Made by a program: the position numbers and the translations under genes
The notes under the pieces: model-generated
Databases searched by the model: none
Seen by the model: the letters and a program-made list of their open reading frames with translations, nothing else
What the model was told of the DNA's origin: nothing
NCBI GenBank assembly: GCA_025506515.1
Contig: CM046451.1
Coordinates: forward strand, 36,452,095-36,516,094
Direction: 5' to 3'
DNA: 64,000 bases
DNA from: Flaveria trinervia
Lineage: Eukaryota > Streptophyta > Magnoliopsida > Asterales > Asteraceae
Shown: in pieces, positions 10,981-23,693 of the stretch
Numbering within the stretch: the first letter of the stretch is position 1
How the letters are laid out: every line of letters starts with the position of its first letter

Positions 10981-13829
10981 ATGACTACTCCTTCCAATGA
11001 TCCTCACAATACTGGTTCCTCAACCAAGCCTCCAATGCTGGTTAGGAATGAGTATAACATATGGCAACGACGAATGCTCCATCACCTGTCTGTTAACAGC
11101 GCAGGTTGTTGGACATCAAGGTACATGGTCCACACAAGCCTATGGTGAATAACCGGAAACCAATCAAATGGTTCCGAAGAGGAGGGAGCAATACTCAGAT
11201 GAGGATAAGAAGTTGTTTGAGATTGATGCAAAAGCCCATGGAATTCTGGCCATGGCACTGCCTAATGAAATCTATTCTGGGCTAATGCATCATGAAACTG
11301 CCCATGACCTCTGGAATGCCTTGAAAGAACAATTTGGAGGAACAGATGAGGTCTTGGCAAATATAGAGAAATCCTTGCCCAACAATATGAGACATTCTCT
11401 CATAGGAAGGGTGAGACACTGACTCAACAGTTCGAGCGGTTCTCTTGTTTGATCTCTGAATTAAAAATGGTCAAACATGAGTACACCAATAGCCAGATGA
11501 ATAACAGATTTCTCAGATCACTGCCTGAGAGATGGGAACAATACACTATTGTCCTACGCTCCAGTGCAAATTTGGACAAACTATCTCTCACCCAACTCCA
11601 TGGGAAATTGCTCACATTTGAGAGAGAGATAGAACAGAAACGAAAACTGTCTTCATCTGGAAAGCTCACTGAAGACTTTGTACCAGGCAACACTGCCTTG
11701 GTTGGTCATGAGTTAGAAGAATATGCTTCATCTGAATGCCAGTATGATGAGCATATTGACTTCTCTTCAAACACTTCTGATTCTGCATTTGTGAGTGTTG
11801 ATAGTCAGTTTACTGGATGTAATAATGACAATCTATGCTTCATCATGGATGATCTCAAGGGGATTGCTGATGATGACTTAGAAGAGATGGATATTTTGAG
11901 CCAAATGGCCTTGATAAATATCAGATCTCAGAAGTTCTACAAAAGAACTGGAGAAAGTTCCCAGGACTCTCTGGCAAAACCAAAGTTGGTTTTGACAAGA
12001 GTAAGTTGAAGTGTCACAAATGCCACAGGCTTGGACACTTTGCTAGAGAATGCAGATCATCTGGATCTAATTCCTCTGCACCTTTGTGACTTTCCTGGCA
12101 ATAGTCAACAACACAGAGGGCAACATCCTGTCAATTCTAGTCATCATTCTCAACCACAATCTCCTGCATATTTTGTTCCTCAGGGTCAAATGCCATATCC
12201 TTACCCTTGTTATTACATGCCACAGTCAAATCAAGTTCAATTCCTATAGTACCACAACCTCATGCACTACCAGAACCTCAACCATCTCAATCTCATCAAC
12301 CTCCTCAACTCAACAAACACAGCTTCTTCACCCTGGAGGTGTTGACTGGAGCAGTTTACCGGATGACATGTCTGGTCATGAAAACTGTTCACAGTGCTGG
12401 TCAACATGGTGGTGACAGTCCTTTTGGGAATCTGGCTCTCATGGCCTGGAGTCTACTGAGGGTTCCTGCTCAAATGCATCATCTTCACAGGTAACTCAGG
12501 TATCTTCAGAGGCTAAAGCCAAGTTATGTTCTGAATCATGCATTGCTGCCTTTGTCTCAATTAGAGAGGCAAATGTAGCATTAATAAATCAAAAACTTGA
12601 GCTTGAGAAAACCATTTCCAAAAGAAAAGCTGAGTTTGAGTCTGCTCTTAATTGTAAAAATGATGAGATTTATAAGCTTAAATGCCAACCAATGATGAAA
12701 AGGCTAAGCTAGAGGTTATTCTGGATGACCAGAGAAGTCTAAAAGAAACCCTTGCAGTCACCCAGGTAGAGTGTGATCGATGGGTACAATCATGCAAAGG
12801 TTTTGAAATGCTTCTTAGTAAGCAATCTGCTTCCAATGTGAAGTTTGGTATTGGTTACAATCACACTGCTCCTCCTACAGATTTTGCTTCAAGAGCAGAA
12901 GTGAAATCTGATGGAGAAAGCAATAACCAATCCACCTCATCATGTGATTCACCTTTTGATAGAGCATCATCAAAAGTTGAAGTCAGCACTAAGCCCTCTC
13001 AGAACCCATCAGCTGATATTGATGGTTCTACTGCTGACACTCACATGATAAAAGAGATGATCAACTCAGGAATTATTTCTGAAAGTCCTGAAAGGACTGG
13101 AGAGCAAGATTTAACACCTGAAGTTCAAACTCCAACTATGACAGCACTGAAGAGAAGAAAACTGTCAGTAGAAAGAGTTTGAAGACTACTAAAGAGGAAG
13201 TCAAGAAAGCAAATAATGCTTCTAAAGTACTGAAGAGCAAGTCTTCAGTAGTTTCATCCTCTTTAGTTGATGATCATCATAAGATGAAGAAGAAACCATG
13301 TGAAGTATGTGGTTTGTTCAATCATCTTACAGATGATTGTTGGTACAAAAGGGGATCCAAACTCAAACATAAAAGAAGAATTCAAGAGAAAATGGCTAAA
13401 ATGAAAACTGAGTTTGGAGCCACATTTGTACCAGCAACATCAAATCCTGTAACCCTCAAGTCCAAACAGAAATCCAAAAAGGAAGGGGTTAAACAGGTAA
13501 CAGCTGAGATTGCTCAAAAGAAGAAGTGCAACATAGGAACTTATCAAACTCCAATGCCAATGTGTCTGAAGAGCTGAAAGCCTTATCCCAAAATCAGACA
13601 CAGCTGGTTATGATGGTTCAACATCTATTGGGAAGAGTTAACAATTAGATGTTCCTATGTTGAAACCACAGAAAAGGGGGTCCAAGCCAAAGGATTCCTT
13701 TTCTTCACCAGCTTCTTCCTCTCAGGCTGTTGTTTCCAACAAACATGTTAGTTTACCATCTGTTGATGAGAACAGGCCCAAGACCAAAAAGGTTTGGGTC
13801 TCAAAATCTAACTAATTTTTTGTATTTGC
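10981..13829 (+). pseudogene. gag: Copia-1 gag, broken
   Basis: The ATG at 10981 opens MTTPSNDPHNTGSS, the only good start after the PBS. The gag core (UBN2-like: AHGILAMALPNEIYSGL at about 11249, then HDLWNALKEQF) and RFLRSLPERWEQY near 11508 follow, with frameshifts near 11110, 11420 and 12005. A CCHC knuckle CHKCHRLGHFAREC lies at 12012-12053. A long Ser/Lys-rich part with coiled-coil character (12540-12800) follows. A second knuckle CEVCGLFNHLTDDC lies at 13299-13340, typical of Sirevirus gag. The C-terminus reads KKVWVSKSN before a stop near 13814, close to the start of pol. Confidence 0.85.
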
Positions 13830-16800
13830 AGGGTTCTTCAACATACCTCAGAGGCATCTGGTATGTAGACAGTGGAGGATCCATGCATATGACAGGAAAC
13901 AGATCACTTCTTATGACTACTCTCAAGGAAGGAAGGGGTTTGTGTCATTTGGCAATGATGCAAAGGTTACATCATTGGCAAAGGCTTTGTTTCCAATGGG
14001 GAAATAAAGTTTGATGATGTTAACCATGTGGAAAATCTCAAGTACAACCTCTTGAGTGTCAGTCAAATGTGTGACAAAGGCCATGTTGCTCTTTTCACCA
14101 GTCAGAACTGTCGGATTCTGTCATCCAAAGTTCTAATTTGATTGATAAGGTGTTGGATGAACACACTCTCCTAAAGGCCAACAGGACAGGAAGAGTGTAT
14201 GCCTTAGATCTTTCAAGAAAATAGATCTCAAAGGCCATCCTTGCCTATTTTCCAAGGCTTCCCCCAAGAATCTATCTATGGCATAGAAGGCTGGGTCATG
14301 TTAATCTCAAAAACATGAATCAGCTGATAAACCATGGTTTAGTAAGGGGACTGCCTATGAAGGAGTTCAAGTGTGAAGATAACTGCACTGCTTGTTTAAA
14401 AGGAAACAGCACAAAGCTTCATTTCCCTCCATAGAAGAACCTAAGTCCAATGCCTGCTTACAGCTTCTTCACATGGATCTCTTTGGTCCTGTGAAAGTGA
14501 TGAGTATGGCTAAGAAGAAATACTGTCTGGTAATTGTGGATGATTACTCCAGATTTGTATGGACTTTCTTCTTGCATTCAAGGATGAGGCTGCACAGTCC
14601 ATTATGAACTTTGTGTTACACGTTGAGAAGCAGTATTCCCTACCAGTTAAGTGTGTGAGGAGTGATAATGGTACTGAATTTAGAAACCACACACTTGATG
14701 AGTTTTACTTATCAAAGGGAATCAAGAGGCAGTATAGCATCCCAAGAACTCCTGAGCAAAATGGAGTAGTGGAGAGAAAGAACAGGACCCTTATTGAAGC
14801 TGCAAGGTCCATGTTGGCTGATTCTGGCTGCCAATGACTTTTTGGGCTGAAGCTGTCAATACAGCTTGCTATGTACAGAATAGAGTTCTAGTAAATCAGA
14901 GGTTGATGAAGACTCCATATGAAGTTCTTCATCATTTGGCCCCTCTAATTTCATTCTTCAGAGCATTTGGGTGTCCTTTCATTCTCAACACACGGGATCA
15001 ACTCCAAAATTTGATCCTAAGGTGGATGCAGGGTACTTTGTTGGTTATTCATCAACTTGCAAAGCATACAGAGTCTTCAACTGCAGAACAAAGATGGTGA
15101 AGAGACTCTACATGTTAAGTTTAATGAATCTCCTAAGGACAAGATTCCACAAAGCCCTGTGGAGCTATTTGATTTGGACATACTGCAATATGTTCCTTAT
15201 CAAACTCCTGCTGTTGCTCCTGTCAACAGTTCACCACCTGGTGGTACTGCTGGTGCTGATGATGATGATGATAGCAGTACTCACCTCTTCAGGTTTAGTG
15301 ATCAACTGCCTGATTCAGCTAGACCTGATGTTCCTGTAGCTCCAGTAGCACCATCCACAACAAATGCTGATGAGATTTCTTCAAATTCAACCTCCTTTGA
15401 ATTACCATCCACTGATTGGTTTCAAGGAAATGATTCACCATCACCATCTGTTGCTGCTGAACCTGCTGCAAACACTTGCACAGATCTCATTGTGTATCAA
15501 GATCTGAAGAATCACCCTATGTCTCAAATCATTGGTGATATCACTGCTGGCGTATCAACAAGAAGTCAATTGTCAAATTTCTGCTTCTATGCTCTCTTCA
15601 TCAGTCAGCAAGAGCCAAAGAATTATCACATTGCTTTAAAGGACAATGGATGGGTTGATGCCATGCAGGTTGAGCTTCTTCAGTTCAAGAAACAGCAAGT
15701 GTTGGAACTGGTTCCTCTACCTCCAGGTAAGTGTGCAATAGGCACTAAATGGGTGTTAGGAACAAAACTGATGAAAATGGGCTTATTGTTAAGAACAAGG
15801 CCAGACTGGTTGTTCAGGGGTTGCACAAGAAGAAGGTATTGATTATGATGAAACCTTTGCCCCTGTAGCCAGACTGGAAGCAATTCGATTGTTTTTAGCT
15901 TATGCTGCTTATCAAAAACTTAAAGTTTTTCAAATGGATGTCAAAAGTGCATTTTTGTATGGGAAAATTAAAGAAGAGGTTTATGTATGTCAACCACCAG
16001 GCTTTGAGGACAATAAACATCCTAATTGGGTGTATAAGCTTGATAAGGCTCTTTATGGGTTGAAACAAGCTCCTAGAGCCTGGTATGAGACATTATCAAA
16101 CTTTCTTCTGGAAAATGATTTCACTAGAGGCTCCATTGATAAGACTTTATTCATAAGAAAGCTGGGCAGCATAATCTACTTGTTCAAATTTATGTTGATG
16201 ATATTATTTTTGCATCCTCTGATCCTCAGTTGTGTGATGCCTTACAAAGTTGATGCAAAAGAAGTTTGAAATGAGTGCCATGGGAGAATTACAGTTCTTT
16301 CTGGGTTTGCAAATCAAAAACAAAAGGCTGATGGAATTTTCATTCATCAGTCCAAATACACAAAAGATCTTTTGGAAAAGTTTGATTTACAAAACTGTAA
16401 GCCCTGTTCTACCCCATGTGTAGCACCACACAACTGGATACAGATCAGAAAGGTAAAGTGGTTGATGAAACACTTTACAGATGTATGATTGGGTCCTTGA
16501 TGTATTTAACAGCTTCTAGACCAGATATATGTTTGCTACATGTGTTTGTGCTAGATTTCAGGCTGCACCTAAAGAGTCTCATCTGATTGCAGTCAAGAGG
16601 ATCTTTAGATATTTGCAAGGTACACAATCTCTAGGTTTATGGTATTCCACTGGGCACTCTTGTAAATTAGTTGCTTTCTCTGATAGTGACTATGCAGGGT
16701 GTAAGTTGACCAGGAAATCAACTTCTGGTGGATGTCAATTCCTAGGCAACTGTTGATTTCTTGGCAGAGTAAGAAACAAACATCTGTTGCTACATCCATG

Positions 16801-17130
16801 CTGAAGCCGAGTACATTGCTGCTGCAAGTTGTACATCCCAAGTACTCTGGCTTCAGAATCAACTTTTGGACTATGGCATTACAGAGACTAAGACTCCGTT
16901 ATTAATGGATAGTGCTTCAGCTCTTTGCATTGTCAAAAATCCAGTCCAGCACTCTAGGACCAAACATATAGAAATTAGACATCATTTTATAAGAGATTGT
17001 TTTGAAAAGGGTCTAATTAATCCTGTTTGTGCCTAGTGCTGATGAGCTTGCAGACATTTTTACTAAGCCTTTGGATAGTTCAACTTTCCACAACCTGGTG
17101 TTAAGGCTTGGTATGCTGCAGCTAGAATAA
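13830..17130 (+). pseudogene. pol: Copia-1 pol: protease, integrase, RT, RNase H, broken
   Basis: Domains are in copia order. Protease: WYVDSGGSMHMTG with catalytic Asp at 13868. Pre-integrase: LWHRRLGHVN near 14278. Integrase triad: Asp in LLHMDLFGP (14476), Asp in RSDNGTEF (14664) and Glu in VVERKN (14772), with the expected 35-residue gap between the last two. RT: KWVLGTKL near 15750, FQMDVKSAFLYGKI near 15928, LYGLKQAPRAWYE near 16050, and YVDD at 16191-16202. RNase H: SDSDYAGC near 16681 to LVLRLGMLQLE, ending TAA at 17130. Many frameshifts are present, including one just before YVDD. It is separated from the 3' ORF by a repeat-filled spacer. Confidence 0.9.
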
Positions 17131-17898
17131 GTGACAACTACTGATGATCTCAGTAATAAGTACTGGTGATCATTGGTAACCATGTCACATATAAGTACTG
17201 ATGAGTTCTTTCACCCTCAGTAGTTTTTATAACTACTGAAGGCTAAATGCCTCACAAGTACTGAAGTACTTTACTTTCTAATACTATGTGTTACAACTAC
17301 TGAAATGTTACTACTGATGTAGTTACAACTACTAAAATCAGTACAAACAGATAAGTACTGACGTCCTATGAAACACCTGAAAAGCAGATGCAAAGTCTGA
17401 TGAGTAAGTGTTGAGGACAGTATGAAACAGCTGAAAAGCTAAGAATAGAATGACGAAAAACTGATGAGTAATTTCTCTTCAGTTGTTTCTACAACTGCTG
17501 TTTCAAAACAACTGAAGCCAAAACCATGTCTTCAGTAGTTTACAACTACTGAAGACTAACACCAAGTCTTCAGCTGTTTACAACAACTGCTGACAAAACC
17601 ATGTCTTCAGTAGTTTCACAACTACTGATGACTAATACCAAGTCTTCAGTGTTTCATCACCTGAAGTCAAAACTGTCTTCAGTAGTTTTATAACTACTGA
17701 TGACTAAATCAGAGACTTCAGCTGTTTCAACGTCTGACGGTCAATACCACGTCATCAGTAGTTTCAACAACTGATGACTCACACCAAAACCTTCAGTCGT
17801 TTTATAACCCGACCCTTTAAATCCTTATCCCACCTTCAGAGTTTTTATCTTCCTTCTCAAACCTAACGTTCAAAAAACTCTCTACCCTCTCTTCATCA
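17131..17898 (+). repeat. Copia-1 spacer with CAGTAGTT / AACTACTG inverted words
   Basis: This is a non-coding spacer between pol and the 3' ORF. From about 17215 to 17790 it holds many copies of CAGTAGTT and its complement AACTACTG. They are often paired as hairpins, for example TCTTCAGTAGTTTACAACTA followed by CTGAAGAC near 17537-17567. The same words occur in the LTR at 10215-10460. The last 100 bases before the ATG at 17899 are pyrimidine-rich (CTTCCTTCTC, CTCTCTACCCTCTCTTCATC). Confidence 0.8.
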
Positions 17899-20800
17899 AT
17901 GGCGACCATGCAACTAAAACCACGACACAACTGTGTCGCACATCTCACCAAATCGCCATACTGGACCAAGTTTCACAACGCCATTGATTTAATGGTTCAA
18001 TCACCCTACAAAACGGCGTTTCTGGTAAATCCCACCATATATGCCGCATCCCTTAACCAATTTGGACAAACGTCACTTTGGTCTCTGAGGAGAACGACAC
18101 AGAGTCTCTTCAATCGTTTGTCCATGGCCAAAAAGTGGTCCACTCCAGACACTCTTCGTCAACCCTCAAACCCTTAATCTGGATGATGCCACTTTCCAAC
18201 TGGTTATCCAAAGGGCACAACAGATCAATCATTTGCCCACCATGGATACCAGGGTGACTTGAGTGCATCTACCTTACTGAAGAAACATTTCCCAGATGCC
18301 GAACGTCTCATATTTCATATGGTAAATGTATGCCTTGCCTCCAAGACCTCATCATGGGATCAAATGTCCACAAGGTGGCAACAGGTAATGTACTCCATCC
18401 TTGAGCAACAACCTTTAATTTTTCTAAAATACTATTTTAGAGCTCAAGGATATGGCTCAAAAACAAACTGCTAACCGTTGGATATTATATCCTCGGTTCA
18501 TAATGGCCATAATTGAAAACCAGCTTCAAGCTGAGGGACTTGTTGGCCTGGGAGTCCCTGCTATGGCTGTATTGCCTGAAGTATACTCCCGGCACAACTC
18601 TGACCAATCACTCAAAATGGCTGCCAAGCTGCGCAAACCCACGCAGCTGGAACCCACAGCCACCACCTCCAAATCAAAAGTCCCCACCAAACCCACTAAA
18701 AAGAAAACCAAAAAGGCTACTCAGGGAAATGAGTCCCCTGAGGATGCCCCTGCAACACAACGCAGGCTATATCCACTGGTTATAACCCTAGTGAATATAA
18801 GGACTCTCCCAGCCACAACCGCTCAGGATTCCTCTCAAAAGGAGCCTGCAGCAACCACAGAAGGGGTACCCACAAATCTGGGATCTTCCTCATTTGAGGA
18901 GATTGCCATTGAAGAGCACCATTCTCCCCAGGTGCACCCTGCTTTTACCCCATCTCCCATGCAACCGCCCCCCAAAGTCCCACCCTTATCATTGCAAACG
19001 TGCTGACTCAGCTGCATGCCTCTCCTCCTCCCCAACACCCCAACAAAGGGGAGAACCACAGCTATTGAGGACGAGGATCACCATGCTTCTGACAACCCAC
19101 AGCACCGGGGTTTAAAGTTCTATCTCCTGGTGTGGATATGGAGATTAGAACATCTGGTGAGGCTGCCACCTCTTCTGAATCAGCACATGATCAGATGAGG
19201 CTGGTAACATTCCTAAGACCTCACCAGAGGCAACAGCTGATGAAGGACAAAGTCCTGAGGCTGGAAGTCCCCAGTTCCAAGACAAAGAGGGCACATGCTA
19301 CAACTGGTCTACACCCAGTGCATGTACATCCTGCTACAAGCAGGAGGTCAGGTGATTCAGCATCTGCTGATGATGACCTGGGCTTCTTTTATGATGTTCT
19401 TGCCCAGAACAAATCCTAGAGGAGGAAGTCAGTAGGCTGCAAAAACTACTTGACCAACTCTCTCAAGGAGAAAGACCATCTGCCACCACATTAACCCAAC
19501 AGATGGCACCTTCCTCTGAAGGACCAAAACCCCCCCTGAGCAAATGGATGCTATCCCTCAAAATCCCCTATCTCTCATCCACCGCAGAAAGCTAACCGAA
19601 TTTGTTATTAAAACTGTTGATGAGAGACTTTCACTGTCTTACAACCTCTGGTGGAGGATGTACTAAGCCAAAACTTTCTGCTACTCAATCCCTTGCAACC
19701 AATGCACCCAAAAAGGGGGAGAGTTCAGCAGTGAAAGCTAAAAGAAAGAGGATGGAGAAGGAGAAGAGAGAGAGAAAGAGAAGGATAAAGAGGTGGAAAA
19801 AGAGAAGGATTGTGTGTATGAGGCGAAAAAGAGAAGGAGAATGTGATTGAGAAGGGAGCTGAAATTGAAAAAGTACATGAAAGTCAAAAAGATTTTCATG
19901 TCACATACAAGAAAAAGAAGAGTGCTGAGAAAGAGAAGAACTTGAACAAAATGGTTAAAGAGGCTGATGCTGAACACAACAGATCAATGGACAATATCAT
20001 TGATCAGCTGTTTAGGCAAGGTTTCGACACTGAAAAGCTGGATTCTGAAATAAGAAGATTAGAGATCGAAGAGATCCAACAAAGATGGGCCAGCTACAGC
20101 ACTATGGATAGAGAGAGACTTGAGATCATGATCAGATTTATCAGCAAATACCTTGGGAGATCATTGATCGAAGTAAAATCATGGACCAGGGACAGCATCT
20201 TGGTCATAACCTCCAAGATCTGTTCGTCTGAGGCATACACTAAGGGGTAGTAGTCGAAGCTTTGAATGAAGCAGGAGCAGGGAGCAGGACTGAGCTAGCC
20301 AAATACTCAAAAGCAACACTCACCTCCAAAATGCTAACTCAGCCTGTCAACATTCCCTCTCCAAAACAACCACAATCACAACCCACAAAACCAACTCCCT
20401 TACCCTCTAAACCAACAGCCGATGATGCACCTAAGAAGAAGAAGAGAAGGGTGTTGAGGCTAGAAGAAGAAGAAGAGGATGATGTGTGGAAGAAGATAGG
20501 CTGCCTCTGTCTGCAGTCCTAACATTGGCTAAAGCCAAACCCATGCCCATCACTCCCACCTCACAGATGGAAGCTGTGAGAGTAAAGATTGAAGAAGAAC
20601 AACAGCAAAGGCTTCATGATGATGAAATGTTGAAAAGCATCGACAAAATTTATGCTGCTTCGTCATCAATAATAAGTATGAAGAAAGAAGCTCTTAGGTT
20701 GTACACCCTTGCCAACACATTTCAATATCAGAAGGAAAAGGTGAGAGTATGGCCTGATCCTAGGGTGGCTCACAGGATTGTAAAGAAAGACATTCCTTCG

Positions 20801-21211
20801 AGATACAAGGGCCAAGTAAAAAGGATCGTAGATGAAGAGATCACAGTGGTCCTTGTAGTATCACCCTGGGAGATTGTAGAAGATTTCAAGAAGGCCTATG
20901 AGACTAAACAACCACCCCAAAAGATGTTAGATAACAGAATTATTAAAAAGGGGTTAGTCTACAAGAGGCTTGAGAACTTCAAACAAAATGAGCTCAGTCT
21001 GTTACTTGAAGGGACTCATCCTGATGAGTTTGCATACAGACAGATTACAACAGTTGAGCTCAAAAATGGTAAACAGGCCAAGTACATCTCAGAGCTGTAT
21101 GGGCGTGGAAGGATTGTTGATGGTGAAGCCGAGAACCTGACCATGGAAGAACAAATTATGTTTCTCAGAGCATACACCAGAGAATCCTACAGGCTTACAC
21201 ATGGGAAGTGA
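17899..21211 (+). pseudogene. Copia-1 3' ORF (Sirevirus extra ORF), broken
   Basis: The product and its role are unknown; such ORFs are often called env-like. The start at 17899 gives MATMQLKPRHNCVAHL. Conserved points shared with the other copia elements here are an N-terminal HNxVA motif, a KHFPDAE...TSSWDQ region (18283-18370) and WILYPRF near 18478. A Pro/Ser/Thr-rich stretch (18650-19000) and Lys/Glu-rich coiled-coil segments (19720-20000, 20400-20640) follow. The C-terminal part is the longest open frame (20486-21211, 241 codons). No signal peptide or membrane helix is evident, which argues against an envelope protein. About eight frameshifts or stops break it. A purine tract lies inside it at 19710-19723. 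Confidence 0.75.
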
Positions 21212-21416
21212 GTCTCATGGATGGGGGAACAGCTCAGTGTCCAATTCCCCAATACAGAGCTCCCATCCATACATTGCCAACCAAATCATCAGAGACTCAT
21301 TTCCAGGCCAATGCTTATATGGGTCATCTTCTCAACTGATCAAGAAGGAAAAAGACCAACCATTCTGCCAACAATAAGTGGGACCTCAATAAAGTTAAAG
21401 GTTTTGGCTGCATTGG

Positions 21417-21429
21417 TTCAGGGGGAGTT
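21417..21429 (+). other. Copia-1 polypurine tract
   Basis: CAGGGGGAGTT ends immediately before the 3' LTR start at 21430. It is the expected primer site for plus-strand DNA. The motif GGGGGAGTT is shared with copia-2 (27681), copia-3 (36218) and copia-6 (62976). Confidence 0.85.
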
Positions 21430-22239
21430 TGTTGGACCAAAAGAACCAATGAGCCGGATCAGAAAAACCTTTAAGTCCCACAGACGTCACAACAACTACT
21501 GAAGACCACAACAGCTGAAGACAACAGCTGATTACAAAGTCTGAAGACACAAGTGCTGAAGACAAGTGCTGAAGACAAAGTCTGAAGACACAAGTGCTGA
21601 AGACAAAGTCTGAAGACAAGTGCTGAAGACAAAGTCTGAAGACACAAGTGCTGAAGACCAAAGTATCAGACGTTGTCACAACAGCTGAAAGGTCTTCTTC
21701 AGTAGTTGTGACGGTTTACCTTTCAGTAGTTTTATGTTTTATCTTTTCAGTAGTTTGACATACAGCGATAATACTTCTTCAGTTGTTGTGCTCATCAATA
21801 GTTTTATATTTATCAGTAGTTTTTGTAAAACGACTGAAGAGCTTGTTCTTCAGTCGTTGTAGTTTCAGTATTTCTTATCAGTAGTTTCTTATTTTGTACT
21901 TAAACTCTGATATGTTCTCAGTAGTTGTGAACATTTCAGTAGTTTGTTAAGAGTTAGTTATTTTTGTAATAGATCTGCCAGTTGTCACTTACCCGTGATA
22001 ACAACAGCGATTGCACTCTATATAAGGAGTGTCAACCTAATGTAATAAATGAATGATTTGATCAGAAATATTCGATATTATTGAAACATTCCTTGTTACA
22101 GAAATATATTCTCTCGTTATAACCGTATTTGTTCTTAATGCATACGAGTATCAAATCTTGCTACAATTTGTCTAATTCTTGTTCTTATTCCGCTGTGCTA
22201 CGCTCCATTACATCAAACTTGTGATCACTGATCCTGACA
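21430..22239 (+). repeat. Copia-1 3' LTR
   Basis: It matches 9933-10744 throughout, with at least a dozen one-base length differences, mostly in short homopolymers, and few substitutions. The GAAGACAAAGTCT array differs by rearranged units. TATATAAGG and AATAAA are conserved at 22019 and 22044. The AAAGA target copy follows at 22240. Confidence 0.92.
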
Positions 22240-23648
22240 AAAGAGTTTCAAGATGAGGCATTGAAAGAAGATCATCTTAACTCTGAAAGGATGAGAGGTC
22301 TGGTTGGGGAATTGGGCGAAAACACACTTGGTGTTAAAACCCAATTTGGACGGGTGTCGATTCCTCGTTTTGGGATCTACGGATGAAGATCATGGATGAG
22401 GCTCACAAGACTCGATACTCCATTCATCCTGGTACCACAAAGATGTATGAAGACATGAAGAAGAATTATTGGTGGTCGGGTATGAAGCGCGGCATGGTGG
22501 AGTATGTGTGTAAGTGCCTTACTTGTCTACAGATGAAGGCCGAGCATCAAAAGCCGTATGGGAAGATCCAACCTTTGGATATACTGGAATGGGAGTGGGA
22601 GCACATCACCATGGATTTCATTACAAAGCTGCCGCGTACTCCGAAAGGGTACGATGCCATATGGGTGATTGTTGACCGTCTAATGAAGAGTGCTCACTTC
22701 CTACCGATCTGCGAGACATATTCATCTGAGAGGTTGGCAGACCTGTTCATCAAGGAGATTGTAACTCATCACAGTGTGCCGATGTCTATTGTATCTGATC
22801 GTGACACCCGATTTACCTCTAAATTTTGGAAGAAATTCCACGATGCCATGGGGACGAGGTTACATATTAGCACGGCTTATCATCCCCAAATTGATGGTCA
22901 GTCAGAAAGGACCATTAAAACATTGGAAGACATGCTTCGGGTATGTGTGATTGATTTTGGGGGAAGTTAGGATGACCACCTACCGCTAGCCGAATTCTCA
23001 TACAACAATAGCTATCATGCCAACATTGGTATGCCACCATATGAGATGCTATATGGTAAGAGATGCAGAACACCCGTTTGTTGGGGTGATATTGGTCAGA
23101 AGGAATTAGGGAGCGTCAAGGTAATTGAGGCTAAGATTGAGAAGCTTGAGAAGATCAAAGCCTTCCTGAAGGCAACCAAAGATAGACAGAAGTCGTATGC
23201 TGATAAACGACACAGGCCGATTGAGTTCCAGGTGGGTGACCGGGTTATGTTGAAGGTCTCACCTTGGAAGGGTATCATTCGTTTCCGAAAGCTGGGCAAG
23301 TTGAGCCCGAGATACATAGGCCCTTTCCGAATTATCGCTCGAGTAGGAAAGGTGGCCTATAGACTGGAGTTAACAGATAAGTTAAGTGGAATTCACCCAA
23401 CATTCCACGTATCTCATCTGAGAAAGTGTTTAGCTGATGAAGACATGATTGTTCCACTAGGAGATATCTAAGTAGACGAATGGCTCAATTATATAGAGAA
23501 ACCAGTGGCAATTATCGATCGAAGAGAGAAAAGGCTGAGAAATAAAGTGGTTCCTCTTGTGCGTGTACAGTGGAAGCACAGGAAGGGATCCGAGTCAACG
23601 TGGAAGATTGAGGAAGAAATGAGACAGCATTATCCACATTTGTTCTAG
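22240..23648 (+). pseudogene. pol: Chromovirus integrase and chromodomain, broken
   Basis: Integrase inserts the DNA copy, and the chromodomain is thought to steer it to heterochromatin. After the AAAGA duplication the reading resumes as FQDEALKEDHL. The zinc-binding part shows HKTRYSIHPG (22407) and CKCLTC. The catalytic triad is Asp in MDFITKLP (22614), Asp in SDRDTRF (22797) and Glu in GQSERT (22905), with 35 residues between the last two. A GPY-like segment (GKLSPRYIGPF) lies at 23296. Stops occur at 22968-22970 (TAG) and 23469-23471 (TAA). Past the second one the same frame continues through a chromodomain-like end (VPLVRVQWKHRKGSESTWK) to a TAG at 23646. Confidence 0.9.
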
Positions 23649-23678
23649 GAATAACAGGTTTCGGGGATGAAACCTATT

Positions 23679-23693
23679 TAAGGGGGGTGGACT
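23679..23693 (+). other. Chromovirus polypurine tract
   Basis: AAGGGGGGTGGACT lies directly before the 3' LTR start TGTAACACCC at 23694. It is the plus-strand primer site. Confidence 0.85.

Larger units (their letters stand above)
9933..22239 (+). mobile_element. Copia-1: complete 12.3-kb Sirevirus-like element
   Basis: Two LTRs of 812 and 810 bases, starting TGTTGGACC and ending CCTGACA, enclose PBS, gag, pol, a spacer, a 3' ORF and a PPT. The 5-base target-site duplication AAAGA is perfect (9928-9932 and 22240-22244). The size, the second Cys-rich knuckle in gag and the ORF downstream of pol fit the Sirevirus/SIRE type. All three ORFs are broken, but the two LTRs differ mostly by single-base indels, so part of the damage may be sequencing error. 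Confidence 0.92.
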
